Source of the DNA: Luteimonas sp.
GTDB taxonomy: Bacteria; Pseudomonadota; Gammaproteobacteria; Xanthomonadales; Xanthomonadaceae
Assembly (NCBI GenBank): GCA_024707405.1
Contig: JANPZU010000005.1
Location: forward strand, 310,001-374,000
DNA length: 64,000 nt
Direction: 5' to 3'
A program made the translations under genes and the position numbers. Each line of letters begins with the position of its first letter. The first letter of the stretch is position 1. Positions 45,022-54,606 of the stretch are shown piece by piece. The notes beneath the pieces are model-generated. The model was not told where the DNA came from, did not search any database, and saw only the letters and a program-made list of their open reading frames with translations.

Positions 45022-46647
45022 TCAAAGATTCTGGTAATTCGGGCCCGCGCCGCCTTCGGGCGTCACCCATTCGATGATCTCGTAGGGATCCTTGATGTCG
45101 CAGGTCTTGCAGTGGACGCAATTTGCGGCATTGATCTGCAGACGCTTGCCTGAGCCATCGTCGACGATTTCATAGACTCCTGCCGGGCAGAAGCGCGTGC
45201 AGGGGTTGTCGTACTCGGCGGCGCAACGGGTCACGCAGACCGAGGTGTCATGCACGCGCAGGTGCACGGGCTGGTCTTCGTCATGCTCGGTCGCGGCGAA
45301 GTAGACGCCTTGCAACCGGTCGCGTGGCGCAAGCGTGCGATCCACATAATCGCGCTTTGGCTCTTCGTGTTCACCGAGCTTGTCGAGCGACGACCAGTCG
45401 GGCGTCACCTTCAGCGTCCACGGCGAGCGGCCACCGACTGCGGTTTCCCAGCCGGCGTTGAGCAGGCCGAACCACAGGCCCTTCTTGAAGCCGGGCTTGA
45501 TGTTGCGCACGGCGCGCAATTCCTTCATCGCATCCGATGCGCGCAGCTTCGCATCGAAGCCTTCCGGCGCCAGCGCCCCGGCCGCGAGGTGTTCCGCGGC
45601 CAGCATGCCGCTGCGGATCGCCTGGTGCGTCCCCTTGATCTTGGGCACGTTGAGCAACCCTGCGGTATCGCCGATCAACAATGCACCGGGCATCTCCACC
45701 TTGGGCAGGGATTGCCAACCACCGGTGACGATGGCGCGCGCACCCGCCGAGAGGATGCTGCCGCCTTCGAGGATCGGCTTGATCAGCGGGTGGTTCTTCC
45801 ATTGCTGGAAGGCCTCCCACGGCTTGTACTGCGGATCCTTGTAGTCGAGGCCGCTGACGTAGCCGAGCGCGATCTGGTTGTCGTCCAGGTGGTAGAGGAA
45901 GCTGCCGCCATAGATGTCGTTGCTGGCAGGCCAGCCCAGCGTGTGCACGATCTTGCCGGGCGTGACGCGGCCTTCCGGCACCTGCCACAGTTCCTTGATG
46001 CCGATCGAGTACGCCTGCGGATCGCTGTCGCCGTCCAGCGCGAAACGTTTCACCAGTCGCTTGGTGAGATGTCCGCGCGCGCCTTCGGCCAGCACGGTGA
46101 CCTTGGCGTGGATGTCGATGCCGGCGGTGTAGCCGGGCTTGTGCGAGCCATCCTTCGCCACGCCCATGTCGCCGATGCGCACGCCGATGACCTTGCCACT
46201 CTCCTCGTGCAGCGTCTCTGCGGCAGCGAAGCCGGGGTAGATCTCGACGCCCAGCGCTTCGGCCTGCGGTGCGAGCCAGGCGCACAGCGCGCCCAGCGAG
46301 ACGATGAAATTGCCGTGGTTGCGCATGCCTGGCGGCACCATTGGGAACTTGCGGCCGCCATCCCTGGTGAAATACCAGAACTCGTCCTCGGTGGCAGGGA
46401 TGCAGATCGGCGGCGGGTTGTCGCGCCAGCCGGGCAGCAGCGCATCGAGTGGGCCGGGTTCGATCACCGCGCCGGACAGGATCTGCGCACCCACCGTGCT
46501 GGACTTCTCGATCACGCAGACCGAGATGTCGGGGTTCAGCTGTTTCAGGCGGATGGCGAAGGCGAGCCCGGCCGGGCCTGCCCCCACGGTGACGACGTCG
46601 TATTCCATGACATCGCGCTGGATGTCGGCTTCGGATGGCGGGTTCAT
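45022..46647 (-). CDS. Electron transfer flavoprotein-ubiquinone oxidoreductase
   Basis: 541 residues from the ATG at 46647; the open frame extends 62 residues further without family similarity. FAD loop VTVGAGPAGLAFAIRL near the N-terminus, then EKSSTVGAQILSGAVIEP and the second FAD motif GALLIGDTAGLLNVPKIKG. A C-terminal 4Fe-4S cluster is formed by CTRFCPAGVYE and CVHCKTCDIKDP. It is an inner-membrane-associated enzyme that passes electrons from ETF to ubiquinone. With etfAB in the same window it supports fatty-acid and amino-acid oxidation. Divergent from the AlkB-like gene, with 79 bases between. Confidence 0.95.
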   Translation of the reverse strand: MNPPSEADIQRDVMEYDVVTVGAGPAGLAFAIRLKQLNPDISVCVIEKSSTVGAQILSGAVIEPGPLDALLPGWRDNPPPICIPATEDEFWYFTRDGGRKFPMVPPGMRNHGNFIVSLGALCAWLAPQAEALGVEIYPGFAAAETLHEESGKVIGVRIGDMGVAKDGSHKPGYTAGIDIHAKVTVLAEGARGHLTKRLVKRFALDGDSDPQAYSIGIKELWQVPEGRVTPGKIVHTLGWPASNDIYGGSFLYHLDDNQIALGYVSGLDYKDPQYKPWEAFQQWKNHPLIKPILEGGSILSAGARAIVTGGWQSLPKVEMPGALLIGDTAGLLNVPKIKGTHQAIRSGMLAAEHLAAGALAPEGFDAKLRASDAMKELRAVRNIKPGFKKGLWFGLLNAGWETAVGGRSPWTLKVTPDWSSLDKLGEHEEPKRDYVDRTLAPRDRLQGVYFAATEHDEDQPVHLRVHDTSVCVTRCAAEYDNPCTRFCPAGVYEIVDDGSGKRLQINAANCVHCKTCDIKDPYEIIEWVTPEGGAGPNYQNL

Positions 46648-46726
46648 GCGGGCTTTCCGAGTGGCATCCGTCGATTGTCGCGTTTGAAGCGCATGTGCGG
46701 CAAATCGGGCCGGGCTAGCATGGCGC

Positions 46727-47320
46727 ATGGCCAATACGCCGATCCCGTTGCCCGATGCCGATGTCGCACTGGATCCGGCGTGGTTGCCGATGGCCGAGGC
46801 CGATGCACTGTTCGTGGCGCTGCACGCTTGCATTCCCTGGACGGTGCATCGCGTCCGGTTGTTCGGGCGCGAGGTGGAATCACCACGATTGAGCTGCTGG
46901 ATCGGCGACCCGGACGCCGTGTATCGCTATTCAGGCATGCGCCATGCCCCGCATCCGTGGCCGGCAACGTTGCAGCCCCTGCGCGAGCGGCTGCAGCGCG
47001 AGACCGGCGCCCGTTTCAACAGCGTGCTGGCGAACCTGTATCGCGATGGCCGTGATGCCATGGGTTGGCACAGCGACGACGAGCCGGAACTGGGCGCAGC
47101 GCCGGTGATTGCGTCGGTCAGCCTCGGTGCACCGAGGCGATTCGTGCTGAAGCACCGCGCGCTGCCCGCGCACAAGCTTGGCATCGTCCTGCCGCATGGC
47201 AGCCTGTTGCTGATGCGCGGCGAGATGCAGCGTCATTACCGGCATGCCTTGCCGCGCACGGCCAAACCCGTCGCCGCGCGGATCAACCTCACGTTCCGCC
47301 GGATACAGCCGATCGGCTGA
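46727..47320 (+). CDS. AlkB-like 2-oxoglutarate/Fe(II) oxygenase
   Basis: 197 residues. The iron triad is HSDDEPELG (His and Asp; about residues 114-122) and the distal His in QRHYRHALP. The 2OG-binding Arg and the following Arg lie in RINLTFRRI. NLYRDGRDAMGWHSDDE is diagnostic for the AlkB family, closest in layout to the short ALKBH2-like bacterial members. It probably removes alkyl groups from DNA bases by oxidation. Single gene, start supported by the short gap to the divergent oxidoreductase gene. Confidence 0.92.
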   Translation: MANTPIPLPDADVALDPAWLPMAEADALFVALHACIPWTVHRVRLFGREVESPRLSCWIGDPDAVYRYSGMRHAPHPWPATLQPLRERLQRETGARFNSVLANLYRDGRDAMGWHSDDEPELGAAPVIASVSLGAPRRFVLKHRALPAHKLGIVLPHGSLLLMRGEMQRHYRHALPRTAKPVAARINLTFRRIQPIG

Positions 47321-47974
47321 TCAGCGCCCAGGCGAATCCGGGTGTGCGGTGCGCTCGTGAGCGTCGCCGGTGGTGAGTACCCAGCCGGACAGATCACGCC
47401 CGACGATGGACAGCGCGCGCGAGAAGGCTTCGACGACGTTCGCGACCTCGGTCGAACTGCTTGGCTCGGCATGCAGGAACGTGCGCGATGCCACGATGCC
47501 CTGGTCGACCGAATGGATCAGCTTGGCGGTGACCTCGATGGTCGCGGATGGCACGGCGTTGCCGGCGTAATCGGCTTCGAAGCGACGTACGTCGAGGGTC
47601 AGTTTGTAGTTGGCGGCAAAGCCCGCGCCCTGACGGGCGACCGCCGGCAGCTTGCCGGAATCCTCGAGGGCGCGCAGCACCGTGTCCTGCAGCATGTCGG
47701 TGGGCGTTTTGGCCCAGGTTGCGCCGCGATAGACCTGCAGCTCGTCGGGCGTCGGGCGCACCGCGATGCGGAAGCCATCGATCATGCGGGCGGCAGTCGG
47801 CGGGCTGAGCGACAACTGCCACTGTGCGGCCGGCCACGCCGGGTCGGCCTGGACGCGAGGGTCGGGCGCGTAGATCGTCGCGCGGTCGCGCTCGTTGCGA
47901 CCACCACCGCCCAGCAGCGAACAGGCGGGCAGGGCGATGGCGATGACCAGGGCGATGACGATGCGGACGGTCAT
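47321..47974 (-). CDS. ABC-type transport auxiliary lipoprotein (PqiC-like)
   Basis: 217 residues. Lipoprotein signal MTVRIVIALVIAIALPAC with Cys18. The rest fits the auxiliary lipoprotein family (PqiC/DUF330 style): YAPDPRVQADPAWP, WQLSLSPPTAARMIDG, IAVRPTPDELQVYRG and a C-terminal VEAFSRALSIVG. It would sit in the outer membrane as the docking piece of an MCE lipid transporter. Its start overlaps the stop of the MlaD-like gene by four bases, making it the last gene of a four-gene operon. Confidence 0.88.
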   Translation of the reverse strand: MTVRIVIALVIAIALPACSLLGGGGRNERDRATIYAPDPRVQADPAWPAAQWQLSLSPPTAARMIDGFRIAVRPTPDELQVYRGATWAKTPTDMLQDTVLRALEDSGKLPAVARQGAGFAANYKLTLDVRRFEADYAGNAVPSATIEVTAKLIHSVDQGIVASRTFLHAEPSSSTEVANVVEAFSRALSIVGRDLSGWVLTTGDAHERTAHPDSPGR

Positions 47975-48894
47975 GGTTCGAACTCCTTGGGCGCGTCGCG
48001 TCCCAGCAGGTAACGCGCGGGATTGCCATCCAGCCGGTCGCTGATGCGGCGCAGGTCGCGGATGAGTGCGCGCAGTTCCGCCAGCGTCGGCCCCATCTGG
48101 GCGAGGCCATCGTTGGCGAAGCTGCTGATGGCGGCACGGTTTTCGTTGATCACGCTGTCGGCACCCTGCGCAGCAGAATCCAGCCGGGTCAGGGTGCTTT
48201 CGAGCCGGGCGACCAGTGCAGGCAGTCTGTCGACCAGTTCGCGGTCGAAGTTGGCCATCGCGCGATTGGTGGTGGTGAGCGTCTGCTCCAGTTGCTCGCT
48301 GGCGCGACGTGCGTTGACGATCATCTGGCCCAGGTCTTCGCGTTGTCCGGCGATGGCGCCGGTCATGCCTTCGATGTTCGCCAGCGTGTTGGCGATGCGG
48401 CCCACGTTCTCCTCGCTCAACACTTCGTCGAGGCGCTCGACCAGGCGATTGGCGGTGTCGGCGATGTTCTGCAGCGCGGATGGTGCGGTCTGGATCACCG
48501 GGATCTCGCCGTCGCGGCGCGGGCGCAACTCGGCGGCATCCGGGCTGCCGCCGGTGAGCTGGATGATCGGCGGGCCGGTCAGGCTGGTCATCGACAGCCG
48601 TGCGCGGGTGTCGTCGCGAACCGGCGTGGTCGCCTGCAGCCGCAGCCGCGCGATCACCTTGCGCGGATCGTCCGGCGCCAGCATCAGGTTGTCCACGGTG
48701 CCCACGGCGATGCCGTTGTACTGCACGCTGCTGCCTTCGGACAGGCCGGTCACCGGTTCGGTGAAGATGACCAGGTATTCGTTCCAGCTGCGATCGGACG
48801 AATACTTCGCAGCCCACAGCGAGAACAGCAGCAGGAAGGCCGTCACCAGGATGGTGAAGGCACCGATCAGCACGTAGTTGGCCTTGGTTTCCAT
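47971..48894 (-). CDS. MlaD-family MCE protein
   Basis: 307 residues: one N-terminal membrane anchor (VLIGAFTILVTAFLLLFSLW), an MCE domain (about 40-125: FTEPVTGLSEGSSVQYNGIA, GTVDNL), then a long helical tail (about 150-290) that in this family forms a needle or ring-spanning coil. The protein binds phospholipids in the periplasm and forms a hexamer on the permease. Longer than E. coli MlaD (about 180 residues), closer to YebT/PqiB-like or plant-type relatives in tail length. Preceded by the ATPase gene with three bases between. Confidence 0.92.
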   Translation of the reverse strand: METKANYVLIGAFTILVTAFLLLFSLWAAKYSSDRSWNEYLVIFTEPVTGLSEGSSVQYNGIAVGTVDNLMLAPDDPRKVIARLRLQATTPVRDDTRARLSMTSLTGPPIIQLTGGSPDAAELRPRRDGEIPVIQTAPSALQNIADTANRLVERLDEVLSEENVGRIANTLANIEGMTGAIAGQREDLGQMIVNARRASEQLEQTLTTTNRAMANFDRELVDRLPALVARLESTLTRLDSAAQGADSVINENRAAISSFANDGLAQMGPTLAELRALIRDLRRISDRLDGNPARYLLGRDAPKEFEP

Positions 48895-48897
48895 GTC

Positions 48898-49731
48898 TCA
48901 GGTCTCCTTGCCGGCACGATGCACGGCCTCCCGTGCGGCGCGTCCGCGCGGGCCGTGGAAATAATCCTGCACCCAGGGGTGATCGAGGCGTTCGATTTCC
49001 TCGATCGGCGCGACCGCGACCACCTTGCGTTCAGCCAGAACCGCGACGCGGTCGCAGACAGCGTACAGGGTGTCGAGGTCGTGCGTGATCAGGAACACGG
49101 TCAGGCCCAGGGCCTGCTGCAGGGTGCGGGTCAGCCGGTCGAACGCAGCCGCGCCGATGGGGTCGAGTCCGGCCGTCGGTTCGTCGAGGAACAGCAACGG
49201 CGGGTCGAGCGCGAGGGCCCGTGCCAGGCCTGCACGCTTGCGCATGCCGCCGGACAGTTGCGAGGGCAGTTTGTCGATGGCATCGGCGGGCAGGCCGGCC
49301 AACTTCACTTTCAGCAGTGCAAGTTCGTAGCGCAGCGTGTCGGGCAGGCCGGGATAGTGTTCCTTCAGCGGCACCTGCACGTTCTCGCCGACGGTCAGCG
49401 AGGAGAACAGTGCGCCGTCCTGGAACAGCACGCCGGTACTGCGTTCGACATGCAGGCGATCCTCGGGGTCGTCCGAATGCGCATCGACGCCGAGTACCTC
49501 GATGTTGCCGGCATCGGGCCTGCGCAGGCCGATGATCGAACGCATCAGCACCGATTTGCCGCTGCCCGATCCGCCGACCACGCCGAGGATCTCGCCACGG
49601 CGCACGTCGAGGTCGAGCCCCTCGTGCACCACCTGCGTGCCGAACTGGTTGCGCAGGCCGCGCACGCGGATGACGGGCGCGTCGGCGGGCGCGGTCTCGC
49701 AGGCTTCTTCGATGGTGGCGGCATCGTGCAT
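48898..49731 (-). CDS. MlaF-type phospholipid ABC transporter ATPase
   Basis: 277 residues from the ATG at 49731. Walker A GGSGSGKSV, Q-loop GVLFQDGALFSSLTV, signature LSGGMRKR, Walker B LLFLDEPTAGLDPIGA, switch LITHDLDTL, and the C-terminal HPWVQDYFHGPRGRAA that is typical of MlaF. It powers retrograde or anterograde lipid movement between membranes with the MlaE permease encoded just upstream. Two bases separate it from that gene. Confidence 0.94.
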   Translation of the reverse strand: MHDAATIEEACETAPADAPVIRVRGLRNQFGTQVVHEGLDLDVRRGEILGVVGGSGSGKSVLMRSIIGLRRPDAGNIEVLGVDAHSDDPEDRLHVERSTGVLFQDGALFSSLTVGENVQVPLKEHYPGLPDTLRYELALLKVKLAGLPADAIDKLPSQLSGGMRKRAGLARALALDPPLLFLDEPTAGLDPIGAAAFDRLTRTLQQALGLTVFLITHDLDTLYAVCDRVAVLAERKVVAVAPIEEIERLDHPWVQDYFHGPRGRAAREAVHRAGKET

Positions 49732-49733
49732 CG

Positions 49734-50852
49734 TCACCAGCCCATGTGCATGAACCAGATCGCCGCCAACGCGTCGATCACGATGACCAGGGCGATCGTC
49801 TGCACCACGCTTGACGTGGTGCGCTCGCCGACCGACTGCGCCGTGCCCTTGACCTGCAGGCCTTCCAGGCAGCCGATCAGGCCGATCACCAGTGCGAACA
49901 CGGGCGCCTTCGACATGCCGATCAGGAAATGCCGCAACTCCATCTGTTCCTGCATCCGTGCCAGGTAGGCCTGCGGCGGGATGTCGAGGCTGAACGCGCC
50001 GACCGAGAGGCCGCCGAGCAAGCCGGCGACCATCGCGATGAAGGTCAGCAGCGGCAGCATCAGCAGCAGTGCGGTGAGCCGCGGGATCACCAGCAGGTCC
50101 ATCGGGTCGAGACCGAGCGTGCGGATGGCGTCGACTTCCTCGCGGCTGACCATCGCGCCGATCTGCGCGGTAAAGGCGCTGGCCGTGCGGCCCGCGAGCA
50201 GGATGGCGGTCAGCAGCACGCCGAACTCGCGCAGGAAGGCGATGCTGACCAGCTCGACCACGAAGATCGTGGCGCCGAAGTCCGCCAGGATCTGCGCACC
50301 GAGGAAGGCGATCACCGCGCCGACCAGGAACGACAGCAGCGCGACCAGCGGCACCGCATCCAGGCCGACCTGTTCCATGTGGTGCACGGTGGAGGTGAGG
50401 CGGAATCGCCGCGGCTCCTTCACCGTGCGCAACAGCTTCACCAATGCCTCGCCGAGGAAGCTGACCAGCGCGATGACTTCCCGCGCGTTGTCGTGCATGG
50501 CGAAACCGAGCCGGGCCAGCGCCGCGGCGAAGCCGTACTCGCGCCGGGCCTTGGGACGGTCGTCGTGCACGTCTTCGATCGCGGCGACCAGTGCGTGGTG
50601 GTCGGGATGGAACCGGAACGCGGTGAAGTCCAGGCCGTTGCGATCGGCGAAGCGAAGCAGTTGCAGCACCCCGAGGGAATCGAGGCGTTCCACGCCGCTG
50701 GCATCGAGGGTGGCGACGTCGCCGGGCATGCCGCGGAGCGTTTCTCCCACCAGCATCGCGTTGCGCAACGTCCAGCGCCCGTGCAGCAACACGCGACTGC
50801 CGTCCTGCGGGTCGACTTCGGCGCTGGGGGCCTTCCGGGCTGGGGGAGTCAT
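49734..50852 (-). CDS. MlaE-family lipid transporter permease with N-terminal STAS domain
   Basis: 372 residues. Residues about 15-105 resemble a STAS domain (LHGRWTLRNAMLVGE, VATLDASGVERLDSLGVLQL), which in E. coli is the separate protein MlaB. Residues about 110-372 are MlaE with five or six membrane helices (LVALLSFLVGAVIAFLGAQI, VELVSIAFLREFGVLLTAIL, AGRTASAFTAQIGAM, LLLMLPLLTFIAMVAGLLGG). First gene of the operon MlaE-MlaF-MlaD-lipoprotein; no MlaC-like periplasmic carrier gene is present. It is divergent from the ThrE-like gene. Confidence 0.93.
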   Translation of the reverse strand: MTPPARKAPSAEVDPQDGSRVLLHGRWTLRNAMLVGETLRGMPGDVATLDASGVERLDSLGVLQLLRFADRNGLDFTAFRFHPDHHALVAAIEDVHDDRPKARREYGFAAALARLGFAMHDNAREVIALVSFLGEALVKLLRTVKEPRRFRLTSTVHHMEQVGLDAVPLVALLSFLVGAVIAFLGAQILADFGATIFVVELVSIAFLREFGVLLTAILLAGRTASAFTAQIGAMVSREEVDAIRTLGLDPMDLLVIPRLTALLLMLPLLTFIAMVAGLLGGLSVGAFSLDIPPQAYLARMQEQMELRHFLIGMSKAPVFALVIGLIGCLEGLQVKGTAQSVGERTTSSVVQTIALVIVIDALAAIWFMHMGW

Positions 50853-50961
50853 GCGGCGGTGGGGAGCATCTGGCGTCGCGACGGCATGAGGATACAGCCA
50901 TCGCGTGATGGCCTGCTCATGCGGTGCTGCCCCGGGCGGCCGGGCATGTCATGCTTTCCCG

Positions 50962-52209
50962 ATGACGCACCCGGTTCCCGCCACCGCCAGCTATGCGGCC
51001 CGCATCGCCTTCATGGTCGAACTGGCCGAGCACCTGCATGCCTACGGCACCACGTCGCAGCGACTGGAGAGCGCGATCATTTCCGTCGCGCACCGCCTCG
51101 GGCTGGAGTGCGAACCCTGGAGCAATCCTACCGGCATGATCCTGACTTTCAGCGATCCCCAGCGTCCGCCGGGCGAAAGCGACACCACCCGGGTCATCCG
51201 GTTGCCGCCGGGCGACACCAACCTCTACAAGCTCTGCGAAGCCGACCGCATCGCCGAGCAGGTGGTGGCGGGCAAGCTGGGATTGTCCGAAGGGCATGCC
51301 GCGCTGCGCGCGCTGGAGCGCGACATCAGCCTCAAGGGGCATCTGCTGCAGGTGGCCGGATTCGGCCTGGCCGCGGCAGGCGTCGCGGGCCTGCTGCGGC
51401 TGCCGTGGCTGGACATCGCGACGGCCGGCCTGATCGGCGTGGTGGTCGGCCTGCTCGACTGGTATGCGGGGAAGCGTCCGCAGTTGAAGGAAGCCGGTGA
51501 CGCCGTCGCTGCGATCGTGGCGGCCGTCATCGCGATCTGCGTGGCGGCTTTCGTCGCGCCGCTCAACCTCAACACGGTCGTGATCGCATCGTTGATCGTG
51601 CTGATGCCCGGCATGGCGCTCACCAATGCCTTCAGCGAACTGACCAGCCAGCACCTGGTGTCCGGGACGGCGCGGTTCGCCGGTGCCATCGCGACGCTGC
51701 TCAAGCTGACCGTGGGCGTGATGATCGCGTTCACCCTGGTGCAACTGGTCGGGATCGAACCGCAGGTGCGCGCATGGCGTCCGCAGCCCGATTGGGTTGA
51801 ATACGTATCGGTACTGGTGGCGGCGTATGCCTTCGCCGTGCTGTTCCGTGCGGATCGGCGCGATTACTGGCTGGTGATGCTGGCGGCGATCGGCGGCTAT
51901 GCGGTGTCGCGCTTCGCCGGCATTGCGTTGGGCAGTCCGATCGGCGTGTTCCTGTCTGCGTTGCTGGTCACCGTCGCCGGCAATGGTTATGCGCGCTGGC
52001 GCAATCGTCCGGGCGCGGTGATCCGCGTGCCCGGCATCATCATGCTGGTGCCGGGGAGCATCAGCCTGCGCAGCCTGCTGGTGTTGATCCAGCAGCAGGA
52101 CGTGGGGGCGGGCAACGAGCATGTGATGATCGTGCTCAACGTGCTGCTGGCGCTGATCGCCGGCCTGTTGATCGGCAACCTCATGCTGCCCGCGCGGCGC
52201 AGCCTGTAG
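50962..52209 (+). CDS. Threonine/serine exporter family membrane protein (ThrE-like)
   Basis: 415 residues. The N-terminal cytoplasmic domain (about 1-130: LAEHLHAYGTTSQRLESAII, LPPGDTNLYKLCEAD) followed by about ten hydrophobic segments, including PGIIMLVPGSISLRSLL, matches the ThrE/DUF1212 family (fused ThrE-N and ThrE-C types). It would export threonine or serine or a related small metabolite. The ATG at 50962 is preferred to 50905, whose extra residues are not family-like. Its TAG stop is the first part of a GTAG-type REP element. Confidence 0.88.
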   Translation: MTHPVPATASYAARIAFMVELAEHLHAYGTTSQRLESAIISVAHRLGLECEPWSNPTGMILTFSDPQRPPGESDTTRVIRLPPGDTNLYKLCEADRIAEQVVAGKLGLSEGHAALRALERDISLKGHLLQVAGFGLAAAGVAGLLRLPWLDIATAGLIGVVVGLLDWYAGKRPQLKEAGDAVAAIVAAVIAICVAAFVAPLNLNTVVIASLIVLMPGMALTNAFSELTSQHLVSGTARFAGAIATLLKLTVGVMIAFTLVQLVGIEPQVRAWRPQPDWVEYVSVLVAAYAFAVLFRADRRDYWLVMLAAIGGYAVSRFAGIALGSPIGVFLSALLVTVAGNGYARWRNRPGAVIRVPGIIMLVPGSISLRSLLVLIQQQDVGAGNEHVMIVLNVLLALIAGLLIGNLMLPARRSL

Positions 52210-52227
52210 CGCGGGCCTTGGCCCGCC
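52206..52227 (+). repeat. GTAG-headed REP-like stem-loop
   Basis: GTAG followed by the palindrome GCGGGCC/TT/GGCCCGC. The TAG at 52207-52209 is the stop codon of the ThrE-like gene. It matches the pair of elements at 56970-57077 in head sequence and stem layout. Confidence 0.7.
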
Positions 52228-52265
52228 GTTTCCCTGCAGCCGGCAGCGGCAGTGTGTCGCAGTAA

Positions 52266-52299
52266 AACGAAAACGCCGGCGATTGCCGGCGTTTTCGTT
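52266..52299. terminator. Bidirectional Rho-independent terminator
   Basis: A 15-base arm ending in AACGCCGGC pairs across a GATT loop with GCCGGCGTT plus TTCGTT. A-rich and T-rich arms make it work in both directions between the convergent ThrE-like and H-NS genes. Confidence 0.85.
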
Positions 52300-52316
52300 G
52301 CGGCTCGAAGCGACGA

Positions 52317-52691
52317 TCACTTCCTGATCAGGAAGTCCTCGGGCTTCTTGCCCTTCTTGACCAGTTCGGCCAGCCAGCGTGGCTGCTTGCCACGACCGGT
52401 CCAGGTTTCCGAGGCCTTGGCCGGATTGCGGTACTTGGGCGGCACCTTGCCGAGCTTGCGGCCCTTGGCGGCGGTCGCCTTCTTCGCCGTGCGTGGCGAC
52501 TTGGCGGCGGCGGAACCCTTGCCACCGAACAGATCGGCGATGCTGTAGCCCTCGGCAGTGGCGAAGTCGACGATCCGCTTGCGGATCGCCGCGATGGGCT
52601 TGCGCTTCTTGAGAACCGTCTTGCGGTGCTTGGCTCGCTCGATCAGGGTGTCGAGTTCCTTGGCCGACAAGGCGTTCAAATCAATTGGCAT
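52317..52691 (-). CDS. H-NS family nucleoid-associated protein
   Basis: 124 residues from the ATG at 52691, nine bases after a GGAG. Helical N-terminal oligomerisation region (LNALSAKELDTLIERAKHRK), Lys/Ala-rich linker, and the C-terminal DNA-binding domain KYRNPAKASETWTGRGKQPR followed by WLAELVKKGKK. TWTGRGKQPRW is the H-NS AT-hook-like signature. It silences AT-rich, foreign DNA, and so could act on the low-GC genes noted at 2.8-5.7 and 33.5-34.6 kb. A longer open frame to 52760 is not family-like. Confidence 0.94.
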   Translation of the reverse strand: MPIDLNALSAKELDTLIERAKHRKTVLKKRKPIAAIRKRIVDFATAEGYSIADLFGGKGSAAAKSPRTAKKATAAKGRKLGKVPPKYRNPAKASETWTGRGKQPRWLAELVKKGKKPEDFLIRK

Positions 52692-52844
52692 TCGATATTG
52701 CTCCGGATAATGAGGGAAATGCCTGATCCGTGGCATACGTGCATGATAACGGACGCGCACGCGGTAAAAACCGCGCGATCATCTGATCGCACGGTAAATC
52801 GCGGAAACAACGGTATCGATGTCGGCGTGAACGCCGTGCGCAGG

Positions 52845-54545
52845 TCAACCGGCGAGGCGAGCGAGCAGCGATGCCTTGTCGAGGTTTTCCGATTCGGCGG
52901 CGCTGCGCGCGCGATATTCGAACGTGCCTGCAGCGAGTCCGCGTTCGGACACCACGATGCGGTGCGGGATGCCGATCAGCTCGATGTCGGCGAACATCGA
53001 TCCCGGGCGCAGGCCGCGGTCATCGAGCGCGGTGTCGAGGCCGGTCGCGTTGAGTTCGCGGTGCAGTGATTCGGCAGCCGCGGCGACATCGGCGTTGTTC
53101 TTCGGATTGATCACGCACACCACCGCCTGCCATGGCGCCATTGCATCGGGCCAGCGGATCCCGGATTCGTCGTGGTTCTGCTCGATGGCGGCGGCGACGA
53201 TGCGCGACACGCCGATGCCGTAGCAGCCCATCGCCGGATGCACGGCCTTGCCGTTTTCGTCGAGCACCGTGCACTTCATGGATTCGGAATACTTGCGACC
53301 CAGTGCGAACACGTGGCCGACTTCGATCCCGCGCGCGAACGCGAGCGTACCCTTGCCGTCGGGCGAGGGATCGCCGGCGACCACGTTGCGGATGTCGGCG
53401 GTCTCGTCGGGTTCGGGCAGGTCGCGGCCCCAGTTGACGCCGGCGATGTGGAATCCGGTTTCGTTTGCACCCACCACGAAGTCCGCCATCGCCGCGACGC
53501 TGCGGTCGGCGACCACGCGGATCTTCTTGCGTGCGTTGAGCGGGCCGAGGAAGCCCGGCTCGCTGCCGAGGTGCTCGAGGATCTCGGCTTCGGTGGCGAG
53601 GCGGTATTCGGCCAGTCCCGGCAGCTTGGCGAGCTTGATCTCGTTGACGACGTGGTCGCCGCGCACCAGTGCCAGCACGAAACCGTCTTCGCCCATGATC
53701 GCGACCGACTTGACCGTACGTTGCAGCGCGATGCCGAGCAGGGCGGCGACGTCCTCGCAGGTCTTCTGCACGGGCGTGTCCACCTTGCGCAGCGTTTCCG
53801 CCCCGGCGGGGCGCTCGCCGGGCGAGACGGCTTCGGCCAGTTCGACGTTTGCGGCGTAATCAGAGGCATCGGAAAACACCAGCGCGTCCTCGCCGGATTC
53901 GGCCAGCACCTGGAATTCGTGCGAGGCACTGCCGCCGATCGCGCCGGTGTCGGCGTTCACCGCACGGAATTCCAGTCCGAGGCGAGTGAAGATGCGGGTG
54001 TAGGCGTCGTACATCGCCTGGTAGCCATTGCGCATCAAATCGTCGTCGGACACGTGGAACGAGTAGGCATCCTTCATCACGAACTCGCGTGCGCGCATCA
54101 CGCCGAAGCGCGGGCGGATCTCGTCGCGGAACTTGGTGGTGACCTGGTACAGGTTCACCGGCAGCTGCTTGTAGCTGGAGAATTCCTGGCGGAAGAAATC
54201 CGTCACCGCTTCTTCGGCGGTGGGCGTGAAGCAGTAGTCCTGCTCCTTGCGGTCGCGGATCTTCAGCAGCTGCGGGCCGAACTTCGCCCAGCGCCCGGTT
54301 TCCTCCCACAACTCCTTCGGTTGCACCGACGGCATTGCCATCTCGATCGCGCCGGCGCGGTTCATCTCCTCGCGCACGATGGCCTCGACCTTGCGCAACA
54401 CGCGCAGTCCCAGCGGCGACCAGGTGTACAGCCCGGCGGCGAGCTTGCGGATCATGCCGGCCTTGAGCATCAGCTTGTGGCTGGCGACCTCGGCGTCGGC
54501 AGGCGTTTCCTTTTCGGTGCGGAGGTGGAATTGCGACAGGCGCAT
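52845..54545 (-). CDS. proS: Prolyl-tRNA synthetase
   Basis: 566 residues, the length of the bacterial-type enzyme with its insertion (editing) domain. Start [20 protein letters not shown] is the standard N-terminus. Class II motifs are visible: [20 protein letters not shown] (motif 1 region), [20 protein letters not shown] (motif 2) and [18 protein letters not shown] (motif 3). Residues about 240-390 form the INS domain ([29 protein letters not shown]), which clears Ala-tRNAPro. The C-terminal anticodon-binding domain follows. The open frame to 54833 adds nothing family-like. Confidence 0.97.
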   Translation of the reverse strand: MRLSQFHLRTEKETPADAEVASHKLMLKAGMIRKLAAGLYTWSPLGLRVLRKVEAIVREEMNRAGAIEMAMPSVQPKELWEETGRWAKFGPQLLKIRDRKEQDYCFTPTAEEAVTDFFRQEFSSYKQLPVNLYQVTTKFRDEIRPRFGVMRAREFVMKDAYSFHVSDDDLMRNGYQAMYDAYTRIFTRLGLEFRAVNADTGAIGGSASHEFQVLAESGEDALVFSDASDYAANVELAEAVSPGERPAGAETLRKVDTPVQKTCEDVAALLGIALQRTVKSVAIMGEDGFVLALVRGDHVVNEIKLAKLPGLAEYRLATEAEILEHLGSEPGFLGPLNARKKIRVVADRSVAAMADFVVGANETGFHIAGVNWGRDLPEPDETADIRNVVAGDPSPDGKGTLAFARGIEVGHVFALGRKYSESMKCTVLDENGKAVHPAMGCYGIGVSRIVAAAIEQNHDESGIRWPDAMAPWQAVVCVINPKNNADVAAAAESLHRELNATGLDTALDDRGLRPGSMFADIELIGIPHRIVVSERGLAAGTFEYRARSAAESENLDKASLLARLAG

Positions 54546-54606
54546 CGGGAGGCGTCGTGGATTGCGGGACGCGCATTGTGCCACGCAGCACGCCGGCGCC
54601 CGGCGC

